NCBI RefSeq assembly: GCF_003284895.1
Contig: NZ_QMDV01000002.1
Span: 372,001-436,000 of the forward strand
Source of the DNA: Pontibacter arcticus
GTDB taxonomy: Bacteria > Bacteroidota > Bacteroidia > Cytophagales > Hymenobacteraceae
Reading direction: 5' to 3'
Length of the DNA stretch: 64,000 nucleotides
The notes under the pieces were generated by a model. The model made no database searches. It saw nothing but the letters and a program-made list of their open reading frames with translations, and was not told where the DNA came from. The position numbers were made by a program, and so were the translations under genes. Numbering within the stretch: position 1 is the stretch's first letter; the number at the start of each line of letters is the position of its first letter. Shown piece by piece: positions 35,831-43,801 of this stretch.

Positions 35831-36541
35831 ATGAGTTTTTCATCTTCGCCTGTTGTGTCGCTTCGCGATGTGGCTATTTACCAGGATTCCAATACCATTC
35901 TCAGCAACGTTAATTTCGATATTGAGAAAGGGGAATTTGTGTACCTAGTGGGACGCACAGGCAGCGGGAAAAGCTCGTTGCTTAAAACCCTGTACGCCGA
36001 CCTTAGCTTCCTGACGGGAACGGCGTCTGTGGCTGGCTTTATGATCAATAAAATGCCACGCCAGCAGGTACCGTTTCTACGCCGTAAAATCGCGATCATC
36101 TTCCAGGATTTCCAGTTGCTGTTTGATCGGAGCGTGGCCGATAACCTGTTTTTTGTGTTGAAAGCGACCGGCTGGAAAGACAAAGCCAAGATGAAACAGC
36201 GCGTTTCGGAAGTACTGATGCGCGTAGGCTTGAATGCAGCTGGAAGCAAAATGCCACATCAGCTTTCAGGCGGCGAGCAGCAGCGGATTGTTATTGCGCG
36301 CGCTTTATTAAACGAGCCGCTTATACTTTTTGCCGATGAGCCAACCGGTAACCTTGATCCCATGGTTGCCAACGAAATCATGCAGCTTTTCCTGGAGATC
36401 AACAACAGCGGAACAGCCGTCTTGATGGCAACACATAACTACGAGATCATCAACCGATACCCTAAACGTATACTTAAATGCGAGAATGGTAAAGTGTTGG
36501 ATTCCAAAGTAAACGAGTTTAACCTGATCAACGGATTTTAA
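35831..36541 (+). CDS. ftsE: Cell division ATP-binding protein FtsE
   Basis: 236-aa ABC ATPase that works with the FtsX permease to activate peptidoglycan hydrolases at the division site. Walker A is GRTGSGKS (41-48), signature LSGGEQQR (145-152), Walker B ILFADEPTGNLDP (165-177). The MINKMPRQQVPFLRRKIAIIFQDF block is typical of FtsE. ftsX is not adjacent; the next feature is a terminator. LolD-type ATPases are close relatives, but the sequence around the Q-loop fits FtsE better. Confidence 0.88.
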   Translation: MSFSSSPVVSLRDVAIYQDSNTILSNVNFDIEKGEFVYLVGRTGSGKSSLLKTLYADLSFLTGTASVAGFMINKMPRQQVPFLRRKIAIIFQDFQLLFDRSVADNLFFVLKATGWKDKAKMKQRVSEVLMRVGLNAAGSKMPHQLSGGEQQRIVIARALLNEPLILFADEPTGNLDPMVANEIMQLFLEINNSGTAVLMATHNYEIINRYPKRILKCENGKVLDSKVNEFNLINGF

Positions 36542-36554
36542 GCTGTTATCAACA

Positions 36555-36598
36555 TAAAAAAGAAAGCCCGGTATACTTTACCGGGCTTTCTTTTTTAG
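36555..36598. terminator. Terminator after ftsE
   Basis: AAAAAAGAAAGCCCGGTA and TACCGGGCTTTCTTTTTT arms; the 5-base loop completes a TATACTT motif. Confidence 0.9.
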
Positions 36599-36643
36599 CA
36601 ACAAGTCTAAATTTATACTTTAAACGACCAACCCGGCAAGCCA

Positions 36644-37732
36644 ATGGAAGACATAAAAATGACCGCTACCAAAGCTTTTTATGCCAAGCTTAAGCCCGAA
36701 CTGGATGCTGCCTTTAGCGCTGTAATGGCAAGTATGGGCGAAGGTGCTGATGTGCATTCAAATAGATTGACAGATAACCTGAAATCATACTTTGGGCTGG
36801 GGTATGTGCAGCCTTGTGCGAACGCCCGTGATGCATTTCGGGTGATTCTTAAAGCGCTCGGATTGCCAACCGGCGCGGAGGTTATATTGCCTGCTTTTGG
36901 GGATAGCTATTTAGCTGAAGAGGTAGTTTTGGCTGGGCTTAAACCCGTATTTGCTGATGTTAATCCCAATACCTTTACGCTGGATGAAGCCTCGGTGGAG
37001 CGCGTGATTACACCAGCCACGAAAGTGATGGTACTGGTTCATGTGTTCGGGCAATGTGCCGAGATGGAAGCGCTGCTGTTGTTGGCAGAAAAGTATAACC
37101 TGCTAGTGATAGAAGACGCGACGCAGGCTTTTGGTGCAGAAGTAAGTATAAATGGGCGAATGATGAAAGCCGGAAGTATAGGCCACATCGGTATAACCAG
37201 CTTTTTCCCGACCAAAGCAACTGCCCACACAGAAGAAGGCGCAGCTATACTTACCCATGATGTTCAGGTTGCAGAAAAACTTATGGCAGCTAAAACCCTA
37301 ACCCAACTGGATGCTTTACAGGCTGCAATGCTGGCCGTAAAAGTGAAACACATCGATACCTACAATGCAGGGCGTGAACCGGCTGTTAAATATTATAACC
37401 AGGCGTTAGCAGGGATTTCCGGATTACAGCTTCCAGTGGCGACAACTGAAGTCCCAAACAACCATCAGCATTTTCCAATTGTAGTGAAGGAAGGGAAGCG
37501 GGATGCGCTGCAACAATACCTTGCTTCACATTTTATTCCGAGTGTAATTCCTTTTCCAACTCCGGTTCATCTGCAGGAAAAAATGGGGGAGCTAAAGTAT
37601 AAAATGGGCGATTTTCCGGTGGCTGAAATGTTGAGCGAAAGTATACTTTTGCTGCCACTACATTCCGAATTAAAAGAAGAACAACTGGCTTATATCTGTC
37701 AGCATATCAGGGGCTTCTTTGCGAAAATATAA
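36644..37732 (+). CDS. DegT/DnrJ/EryC1/StrS family aminotransferase
   Basis: 362-aa PLP-dependent sugar aminotransferase-like protein. IEDATQAFGA holds the cofactor-binding Asp158 and SFFPTKATAH the Schiff-base Lys191, both at the expected places. The usual glycines after the lysine are replaced (TKATAHTEEGA), a mild deviation. Such enzymes aminate keto-sugars for surface glycans, which fits its place next to the flippase and pseudaminic acid genes, though it points the opposite way. A second ATG (codon 6) is an alternative start. Confidence 0.83.
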   Translation: MEDIKMTATKAFYAKLKPELDAAFSAVMASMGEGADVHSNRLTDNLKSYFGLGYVQPCANARDAFRVILKALGLPTGAEVILPAFGDSYLAEEVVLAGLKPVFADVNPNTFTLDEASVERVITPATKVMVLVHVFGQCAEMEALLLLAEKYNLLVIEDATQAFGAEVSINGRMMKAGSIGHIGITSFFPTKATAHTEEGAAILTHDVQVAEKLMAAKTLTQLDALQAAMLAVKVKHIDTYNAGREPAVKYYNQALAGISGLQLPVATTEVPNNHQHFPIVVKEGKRDALQQYLASHFIPSVIPFPTPVHLQEKMGELKYKMGDFPVAEMLSESILLLPLHSELKEEQLAYICQHIRGFFAKI

Positions 37733-37770
37733 AGTATAAAATATACGTTGCAGTGAGTAATTTATACTTT
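37731..37770. repeat. Inverted AAAGTATAAA pair between convergent genes
   Basis: AAAGTATAAA (37731-37740) and TTTATACTTT (37761-37770) are exact complements around a 20-base loop, between the stop codons of the DegT gene and the flippase gene. No other terminator is present there, so this pair may end both transcripts. Confidence 0.75.
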
Positions 37771-37779
37771 AGCGAGTGC

Positions 37780-39267
37780 TTAGAAATTAACGCGGATGCC
37801 GGTATACTTTAGAATGAGTTTCTGAAACCAGGCATTCATTTCGGGGAAAATTTTTAAGCCGATCATCAGGCCGCCGTAAATGAGCACAATCATCAGCGAG
37901 CGCACTGCCATGTCCACGTACCTGTTCCAGACAAAAGGCAGCAGGGAAGAAGCACCAAGCGCCACAGCGGCAATAACCAGTATACTTACCGTGCTCCAGG
38001 CAAACGGCTGAATCTTGTAAAGCCACTGTACCATAAATAAGCGCAGAAAATTAATCGTCATGTAGGATAACATGGAGGCAAATGCAGCGCCGTTGATGCC
38101 GTACAGCGGAATAAAGTAATAATTGGTGCCAATGGTAAGTATGGCCAGGCTGATGTTGAAAAGCAGGTCCCAGCGGTATTTATCGGAAGTGGCCAGTATA
38201 ATACCGTTCAGGCCGGTTGCCAGATCCACCAAACGCGCCATCGCCAAAAACAAAACCACGTAGCGGCCGTCGCGGTAGCTTTCCGGCATAAAGGAATACA
38301 GGCTGTCGAGGTTCGCCCAGATGCCTACAAATAACAGCAGACCGATGATCAGGTTGATAACCGTAGTTTGTTTGTACAGCCCTTCCATGCCGGCCATGTC
38401 CTTATCTTTCCAGTAATCGGCCACCTGCGGAAAAGCGATCTTGAAAATAGCCAGACCAGGCGTGATGATGGCGCTCGTCATGAAAAAAGCAGTGGTGTAA
38501 ATGGCGTTATCGCTGAGGCTGTACGAGCTGATCATGATCTGATCGATGTTCTTGATGAGCGTCACCGAAATATTGCCCATGAACGTGAACAGGCCGTAAT
38601 ACAGCATTTCCTTGATCGGGAAATTCCGCAAGCCCTTAAACGAAGGCCATATAAATAACTGCTTCAACCACAAAGTATAAAGTATCAGTACCAGCGCCAG
38701 GGCCGAGTTTATACCAATGTACAACAGCACAAACGTATGGAAGGGCATGCCACCGAACGCATAAGCTGTTATAAGCAGGGTAATAAGAATCCGCTGCAGG
38801 AAATCCTGAGCGAAGGAGGAAACAATCGTTTTATAAAGCGAACGCAGGTAGGCCGTGAAAAGCATGAATACCAGCGTGAAAAAAGAAAGCGGGATCAGGT
38901 AATAAAAGTAATCGGCTATCAGTGGCGACTCTTGGTAATAATCTAGCACCAGCGGTTTGCCCAGCAGGAACAGCAACGTAATGACTGTAAAACCAAGTAT
39001 AGGCACAGCCAGCAGCAGAAACAGGAAGCCGTGGTGTTGTTTTTCTTTGTCGCGGAAGTAAGGGAAGTAGCGGCCGCTCATGTTCACAAAGCCCAGCGCC
39101 GAAAACTGCGCAAACATGGTTGCAATCGAAATCAGCAGACGCGTCAGGCCTACCTGTTCTTCATCCAGAAAATTAGGGAAAAGCAGTACCGTATTAACGT
39201 ACCCGATCAGGATGCCGCCATAAGATATTACCGTGTTCCAGATGCCTTCGCGGCGTAATTTACTCAT
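37780..39267 (-). CDS. Oligosaccharide flippase (Wzx/MATE-like)
   Basis: 495-aa integral membrane protein with about 12-14 hydrophobic segments, first at about 13-30. Sequence pieces such as NTVISYGGILIGYVNTVLLFPNFL, MISSYSLSDNAIYTTAFF and FLAMARLVDLATGLNGIIL fit the polysaccharide_synt/Wzx family that flips lipid-linked glycan units across the inner membrane. It is the last gene of the minus-strand pseudaminic acid cluster and may also have its own promoter (TACCTTTG just upstream). Substrate inferred from context only. Confidence 0.86.
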   Translation of the reverse strand: MSKLRREGIWNTVISYGGILIGYVNTVLLFPNFLDEEQVGLTRLLISIATMFAQFSALGFVNMSGRYFPYFRDKEKQHHGFLFLLLAVPILGFTVITLLFLLGKPLVLDYYQESPLIADYFYYLIPLSFFTLVFMLFTAYLRSLYKTIVSSFAQDFLQRILITLLITAYAFGGMPFHTFVLLYIGINSALALVLILYTLWLKQLFIWPSFKGLRNFPIKEMLYYGLFTFMGNISVTLIKNIDQIMISSYSLSDNAIYTTAFFMTSAIITPGLAIFKIAFPQVADYWKDKDMAGMEGLYKQTTVINLIIGLLLFVGIWANLDSLYSFMPESYRDGRYVVLFLAMARLVDLATGLNGIILATSDKYRWDLLFNISLAILTIGTNYYFIPLYGINGAAFASMLSYMTINFLRLFMVQWLYKIQPFAWSTVSILVIAAVALGASSLLPFVWNRYVDMAVRSLMIVLIYGGLMIGLKIFPEMNAWFQKLILKYTGIRVNF

Positions 39268-39286
39268 GTGCTGGGTGTGAGAACTG

Positions 39287-39294
39287 CAAAGGTA
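39287..39294 (-). promoter_or_regulatory. Possible internal promoter before the flippase gene
   Basis: TACCTTTG on the minus strand, 19 bases before the flippase ATG, within the 44-base gap after the glycosyltransferase gene. No strong -33 partner. Confidence 0.4.
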
Positions 39295-39311
39295 GCATAA
39301 ACGGCCGGATG

Positions 39312-40589
39312 CTAAAGTTCCAGAAACTGTTCCAGATGCTGCAAGGCCAGTTGCCCGCTTTTTCCGTCGTATGGTATGCCCACAGTGGCGTTATAATATT
39401 GCGCGCGCAAGTATACTTCAGGGGTTTGTTGCTGGTTTTCTTGAATCAATTTAACTAATGAAGGATGATCCGGTGCGGTATCAACCAATCCGTTCCGGAT
39501 GAAGCCGTAATAATCTGCCAGGTTTTCAGAAGGATTCATGTTATAGAAAATAGCCCATACGTTCAGCAAAACCGCCTCCAGGTGTATGCCCGAATTTCCG
39601 CTGATCAGCACATCCAGCTCTTTCAGAAAATCAAACGTTTGTACTAAGCGGCTATCAGAAATTTCTACAGTTGTATTATTATGTAAATCAGTTTTGAAAT
39701 TGCGACTGTCGCGTGGGTGGGGGCGAAGTATGATTCTCAGTTCAGGGAATGCCTGGGAAAGTTTTGTAACCAGATGCGTTATCTCAGCAGTTTCGTCCAT
39801 CAGGTTGCAGGCTAGCCCAATGGTGGTTACAGACCGCTGCGGTTTCCGGAAAGGTACAAACGCATCTGCTTTCGGCATTCCAATCAATTCAACTTTACCA
39901 GGTACAGGGCCGCATTGTTTATACTTTTCCAGCGCATCCTGGCCTTCCAACAGATTCAGATCGAATGCCAAAGGCGGGAAAATAGGGCTTACGCTGGCAT
40001 GCTGCACATAAACCGTTTTGATGCCGAGCTGTTTGGCTGCCAAAAGCATAGCGCGCGCATCAGCATTATGGTCGTTGGCAAAAACAATACAGCTGGGTTT
40101 ATACTTCTGAAGCTGGTGCAGGTATACTTCGTAAAAACCGACGGCGTCGTAAAGCACATCGTAAAACCTAATAGCCTGTTTTTTCCTGTTTTGAAGAAAG
40201 TATAGAAGCAGCGGAAAGAACTTGTAATAGTAAAGCAGTTTACGCCGGAGTGAAAGGCGGTTTACCATTTTGTTATACTTTCCGATGTCCTTGCTTTGCC
40301 CTGCTACGAACGCAGCATCAGATAAATTATTCTGTATAAAACTCAGGCTATCAATATTATTCTGGCTTACCACATAAAGCCATACTTTACCATGCAGATT
40401 TTCGGTTTGCTTAACGCCAGAAAAGATATTCCCAACCAGTCGCAGCAACGTATAACCCAGCAATTTAGCTAACCGCAGAAAAGGATTAGTTGGAGATACG
40501 GCATTTTTCGCACTTTCCGGTAGGGCATAAAACCCATCTGAAAAGTGCATGTACAGAATGTTTTTGTAAATGCTGATCCACTCCCTCAT
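39312..40589 (-). CDS. Putative GT-B fold glycosyltransferase, candidate pseudaminic acid transferase
   Basis: 425 aa, no signal peptide. The second half contains elements common to capsule, Kdo or CDP-glycerol type transferases: FANDHNADARAMLLAAKQLGIKTVYVQHASVSP, KVELIGMPKADAF, a central ILRPHPRD and a ISGNSGIHLEAVLLNVWAI segment late in the chain (each read in short parts). These are GT-B-like and resemble enzymes that use CMP-activated or related donors. It starts three bases after pseI, so it is cotranscribed with the pathway; that context makes it the best candidate to use CMP-pseudaminic acid. Not proven. Confidence 0.6.
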   Translation of the reverse strand: MREWISIYKNILYMHFSDGFYALPESAKNAVSPTNPFLRLAKLLGYTLLRLVGNIFSGVKQTENLHGKVWLYVVSQNNIDSLSFIQNNLSDAAFVAGQSKDIGKYNKMVNRLSLRRKLLYYYKFFPLLLYFLQNRKKQAIRFYDVLYDAVGFYEVYLHQLQKYKPSCIVFANDHNADARAMLLAAKQLGIKTVYVQHASVSPIFPPLAFDLNLLEGQDALEKYKQCGPVPGKVELIGMPKADAFVPFRKPQRSVTTIGLACNLMDETAEITHLVTKLSQAFPELRIILRPHPRDSRNFKTDLHNNTTVEISDSRLVQTFDFLKELDVLISGNSGIHLEAVLLNVWAIFYNMNPSENLADYYGFIRNGLVDTAPDHPSLVKLIQENQQQTPEVYLRAQYYNATVGIPYDGKSGQLALQHLEQFLEL

Positions 40590-40592
40590 TTC

Positions 40593-41639
40593 TTACACCA
40601 TGTCCCAGGTAATAGGCGTTCCGGCTTTGATTGGTTGCGCGGCAGGTTTTCCCAACAGCGCGTCGTAGTGTTTGGGAGCCAAGCCAAGTCCTGGCCTGAT
40701 CACGCGGATATTTTCTTTGGTGAGCAGCTCGCCGGCAACAATATCTTTGGCCGCATACACCGACCGCTTGAACAGGCGGCTCTTTTCTTCGGCGCGCTGC
40801 ACACCATACTGCACCTGCCCCAACGAGAGCCATGCCCGCTCTGATTCTATCACCAAGGCATTCAACTCTTCCGGCTCCAACGAAAAAGCCGAATCCACAC
40901 CGCCGTCTGCCCGGCGCAGGGTAAAGTGCTTCTCTACCACCGTCGCGCCCAGCGCTACAGCGGCCACCGCAGCGCCTATGCCCATGGTATGATCCGATAA
41001 GCCGACCTGCACATTAAACAGCTGGCTCATATGCGGAATGGTGGCAATGTTGGTATTTTTCGGGGTGGAAGGATAGGTGCTGGTGCATTTCAAAAGTATG
41101 AGCTGCTCACATCCTGCCTGACGCAACACCCGAACAGCTTCGTCAATCTCAGAAAGGGTAGCGGCGCCGGTACTCATGATAACAGGTTTGTCGGTAGCTG
41201 CTACTTTGCGCAAGAGCGGGTGGTCAGTATTTTCAAATGAGGCGATCTTATGCACCGGTGCGCCTAGTTCCTCCAGAAAATCAACAGCAGTCTCATCAAA
41301 AGGCGACGAAAAAGCGATCATACCACGCTGTTTGGCGCGCTCGAACAAAGGCTGATGCCAGTCCCAGGGGGTATAGGCTTCTTTATAAAGATCATATAGT
41401 TCGCGGCCTTCCCAGAGTGAATTCTTGTCTTCGATCGTGAAAGCCCCGGGTAAGGTCATGGTGTCGGCGGTGTAGGTTTGCAGTTTGATGGCATCTGCTC
41501 CTGCATCAGCAGCGGCATCTACGATGGCGAGCGCCCGCTCCAGCGACTGGTTGTGGTTGCCCGACATTTCGGCAATAATAAATGGCTTATGGCTGCGGCC
41601 AACCAGGCGACCGGCAATGTTTATATCAGGTACGTTCAT
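40593..41639 (-). CDS. pseI: Pseudaminic acid synthase
   Basis: 348-aa NeuB-family enzyme condensing the 6-deoxy-AltdiNAc product of PseG with phosphoenolpyruvate to form pseudaminic acid. The TIM-barrel part has FIIAEMSGNHNQSLERAL (about 20-37), AIKLQTYTADTMTL and the VVEKHFTLRRADGGVDSAFS metal/substrate region; residues about 280-348 are the antifreeze-like SAF domain (RSVYAAKDIVAGELLTKENI). SGNHN in this position and the neighbouring pseBCFG genes favour pseudaminic over sialic or legionaminic acid. It overlaps the gene before it by four bases. Confidence 0.92.
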   Translation of the reverse strand: MNVPDINIAGRLVGRSHKPFIIAEMSGNHNQSLERALAIVDAAADAGADAIKLQTYTADTMTLPGAFTIEDKNSLWEGRELYDLYKEAYTPWDWHQPLFERAKQRGMIAFSSPFDETAVDFLEELGAPVHKIASFENTDHPLLRKVAATDKPVIMSTGAATLSEIDEAVRVLRQAGCEQLILLKCTSTYPSTPKNTNIATIPHMSQLFNVQVGLSDHTMGIGAAVAAVALGATVVEKHFTLRRADGGVDSAFSLEPEELNALVIESERAWLSLGQVQYGVQRAEEKSRLFKRSVYAAKDIVAGELLTKENIRVIRPGLGLAPKHYDALLGKPAAQPIKAGTPITWDMV

Positions 41640-43105
41640 TTGTTCATTTCAAGTATAAAACGATGTGCTGTCGGGTAGTGGTCATCCGGAGTGCCGTAAG
41701 TGAAACCGGCTTTCTCAAATGCCCGCACCGAAGCGATGTTGTCCGGCTGCACCAGGCCTTCTATTAACCTTACCTCCGGCATCTGCCCCAATAGCTTTTT
41801 AACACCTTTTTGTAGTACAGTATGGCCTAGTCCTTTTCCTCTAAACTCTTTGGCTATCAGATAACTAATGGTAGCGGTTTGTTGCGTTACTTCAAACCGG
41901 ATGTGGGCAGCGGGCTGGGTAGCAATTTCAGCTATGTATAGTTTTGCTGCTTTGTCTTGGAGTCTGGAAGTAAGCCAGCGGGTATGATTTTCTAGCGTGA
42001 TCGGATCCGGGTTAAAGGAATGAGCGCGTACTTCCGGATCATTGGCCCAATCCAGCAACAAAAGCAGATCGTCTGAAGTTACGTCCCGCAGTTTAAGTTT
42101 CTGAGCCAGCTGAAGATTCCTAAACACTGACCGAAAGCGTTCATGGGATTTCCCATCAAAATAAGCTCGTTGCAGCTTCACTTTCTCCTCAAAATGTTGC
42201 GGATCAAATGCGATTGCTGCATCCCGGTAAGGCGAAGCAAGTCCGGTTTCGATCAGAAAGTTATATAAGCCTGCCTGGTTTTCTGCAGTTTGTTTGATAT
42301 ACAGGATTCCGCCTATCGCAGCATACTCATAAGCTACACCACTTGCAGATGTTACGGCCACCGGGCAAGCTTGCATCAATTGTGCCATCGCTTCTGCATC
42401 CAGATTCTGGTGCAGTTTACAGGCAGGCTGCTGCTTTATAAACTGCTTTAATTCAGATAGATGCCTGTAAGCGCTGCCCACAACAATTTCGAGTGATGTT
42501 ATACTTTTGTTTTTAGAAAGCTCCTGGGCGATAGCTAAAGTATGATTTTCAGGATCGGCACCGCCTAAATTCAGTAATACTTTCTGTTTTTTATCACTTG
42601 AAAACCTGCTTTCAGATTTGGCTGCTTTCAGAAAAGGAGGACGGAGCAACGCATACTTCGGACCAAGTAACAACTTAGTATGAGGCGCTGTTTTATACTT
42701 TGCTGCTTGCAAGCCACCAGCCATATTTACGACCACATCTGCAACAAAAGGATAAGCGTGTATATCATCGATGCAAACAAGGCTGCAGCCGCTCGCTTTC
42801 AGGTTTTGCTGATAAGTAGTGTTAAAGTGATACCCATCCAGTACCACAATTTCTTCTTCGGATACATAAGCGCTGAGTTCATGTACAAACCGATCTTCTT
42901 CGGGAGAAGTAGCGGGGAGCAGAATCGAACCGTGGCAAACTGCTTTGATCTGTTGCTGCAGGTTTTCGTCGGGGGCCTGGATGGCAAAAATGCACTCAAA
43001 TTCCTCGCGTAGCATTGCAGCCAGTGCCAACGAACGCACCACGTGGCCCAAGCCAATGCGGCTGTTGCCATCTGCCCTGAAAATGATGCGGGATTTTTGT
43101 GCCAC
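41636..43105 (-). CDS. pseG: Fused PseG nucleotidase and PseH-like N-acetyltransferase
   Basis: 489-aa two-domain protein. Residues 1-335 are PseG, which removes UDP from the diacetamido sugar: FRADGNSRIGLGHVVRSLALA at the N-terminus, NLGGADPENHT (about 195-205) and TSASGVAYEYAAIGG. Residues about 340-489 are a GNAT domain (LKLRDVTSDDLLLLLDWANDPEVR, then EFRGKGLGHTVLQKG and the SVRAFEKAGF end), the place of PseH, which acetylates the 4-amino group one step earlier. Fusion explains why no separate pseH is present. Overlaps pseI by four bases and follows pseF by three. Confidence 0.9.
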   Translation of the reverse strand: MAQKSRIIFRADGNSRIGLGHVVRSLALAAMLREEFECIFAIQAPDENLQQQIKAVCHGSILLPATSPEEDRFVHELSAYVSEEEIVVLDGYHFNTTYQQNLKASGCSLVCIDDIHAYPFVADVVVNMAGGLQAAKYKTAPHTKLLLGPKYALLRPPFLKAAKSESRFSSDKKQKVLLNLGGADPENHTLAIAQELSKNKSITSLEIVVGSAYRHLSELKQFIKQQPACKLHQNLDAEAMAQLMQACPVAVTSASGVAYEYAAIGGILYIKQTAENQAGLYNFLIETGLASPYRDAAIAFDPQHFEEKVKLQRAYFDGKSHERFRSVFRNLQLAQKLKLRDVTSDDLLLLLDWANDPEVRAHSFNPDPITLENHTRWLTSRLQDKAAKLYIAEIATQPAAHIRFEVTQQTATISYLIAKEFRGKGLGHTVLQKGVKKLLGQMPEVRLIEGLVQPDNIASVRAFEKAGFTYGTPDDHYPTAHRFILEMNK

Positions 43106-43108
43106 TAT

Positions 43109-43801
43109 TTATACATTACTAGGTAGAAGTTTATACTTGATCTCGGCCATTTCCCAGTCGGTGAGCGTGTCGATGTCCTGCACCTGCAGTTCGCTGAGCT
43201 CTACTGCACCGGTATTATCAGTAAACAAAGCCTGCTTTTGCATGAAGGAATCTACCCGGAAAAAATAAAACTGACCGGCATCGTGGTAAGCGGACGGCAG
43301 ATCCTGCGAGCGGCTGCTTACGTGTTCGGGCCAGTTCATACTTGCCTTTCCCTCTTCCAGTTTCAGGCTGCGCCAGATGGGGTAGCTATACTTTAAAACC
43401 GGGATAACCGTGTCGTAATCTTTATTGGTAAGCAATTCGAAAGCTTTCTGCAACGATGCTGCCTGGAGCAAAGGAGCTGTCGGGTAAATGCAGCAGGCTA
43501 CTTCATACTTATAGCCTAGTTGTTTATACTTTTCCAGAACTTCTGAAAGCACGGCCGCAGTTGTGGCAAAATCATCTGAGGTTGCAGGACTGCGCATGAA
43601 GGGCACACTCGCACCATACTTCCGGGCCAAGGCTGCAATTTCTTCATCATCCGTCGAGACCATTACCTCATCAAACAAGCCCGAATCCAGCGCTGCTTTG
43701 ATGGAATACGCGATGATGGGCTGACCGCAAAAGTCTTTTATATTCTTGCGCGGGATGCGTTTGCTACCTCCCCGGGCCGGTATAATGGCAAGCCGCTTCA
43801 C
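43109..43801 (-). CDS. pseF: Pseudaminic acid cytidylyltransferase
   Basis: 230-aa enzyme that activates pseudaminic acid with CTP to CMP-Pse. The N-terminal nucleotide motif IIPARGGSKRIPRKNIKDFCGQP (read from residue 6), VMVSTDDEEIA, and the YPTAPLLQAASL and SAYHDAGQFYFF segments match PseF of the CMP-NeuA superfamily. The start overlaps pseC by four bases and it is followed after three bases by pseG/H, so translation is tightly coupled. Confidence 0.93.
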   Translation of the reverse strand: MKRLAIIPARGGSKRIPRKNIKDFCGQPIIAYSIKAALDSGLFDEVMVSTDDEEIAALARKYGASVPFMRSPATSDDFATTAAVLSEVLEKYKQLGYKYEVACCIYPTAPLLQAASLQKAFELLTNKDYDTVIPVLKYSYPIWRSLKLEEGKASMNWPEHVSSRSQDLPSAYHDAGQFYFFRVDSFMQKQALFTDNTGAVELSELQVQDIDTLTDWEMAEIKYKLLPSNV

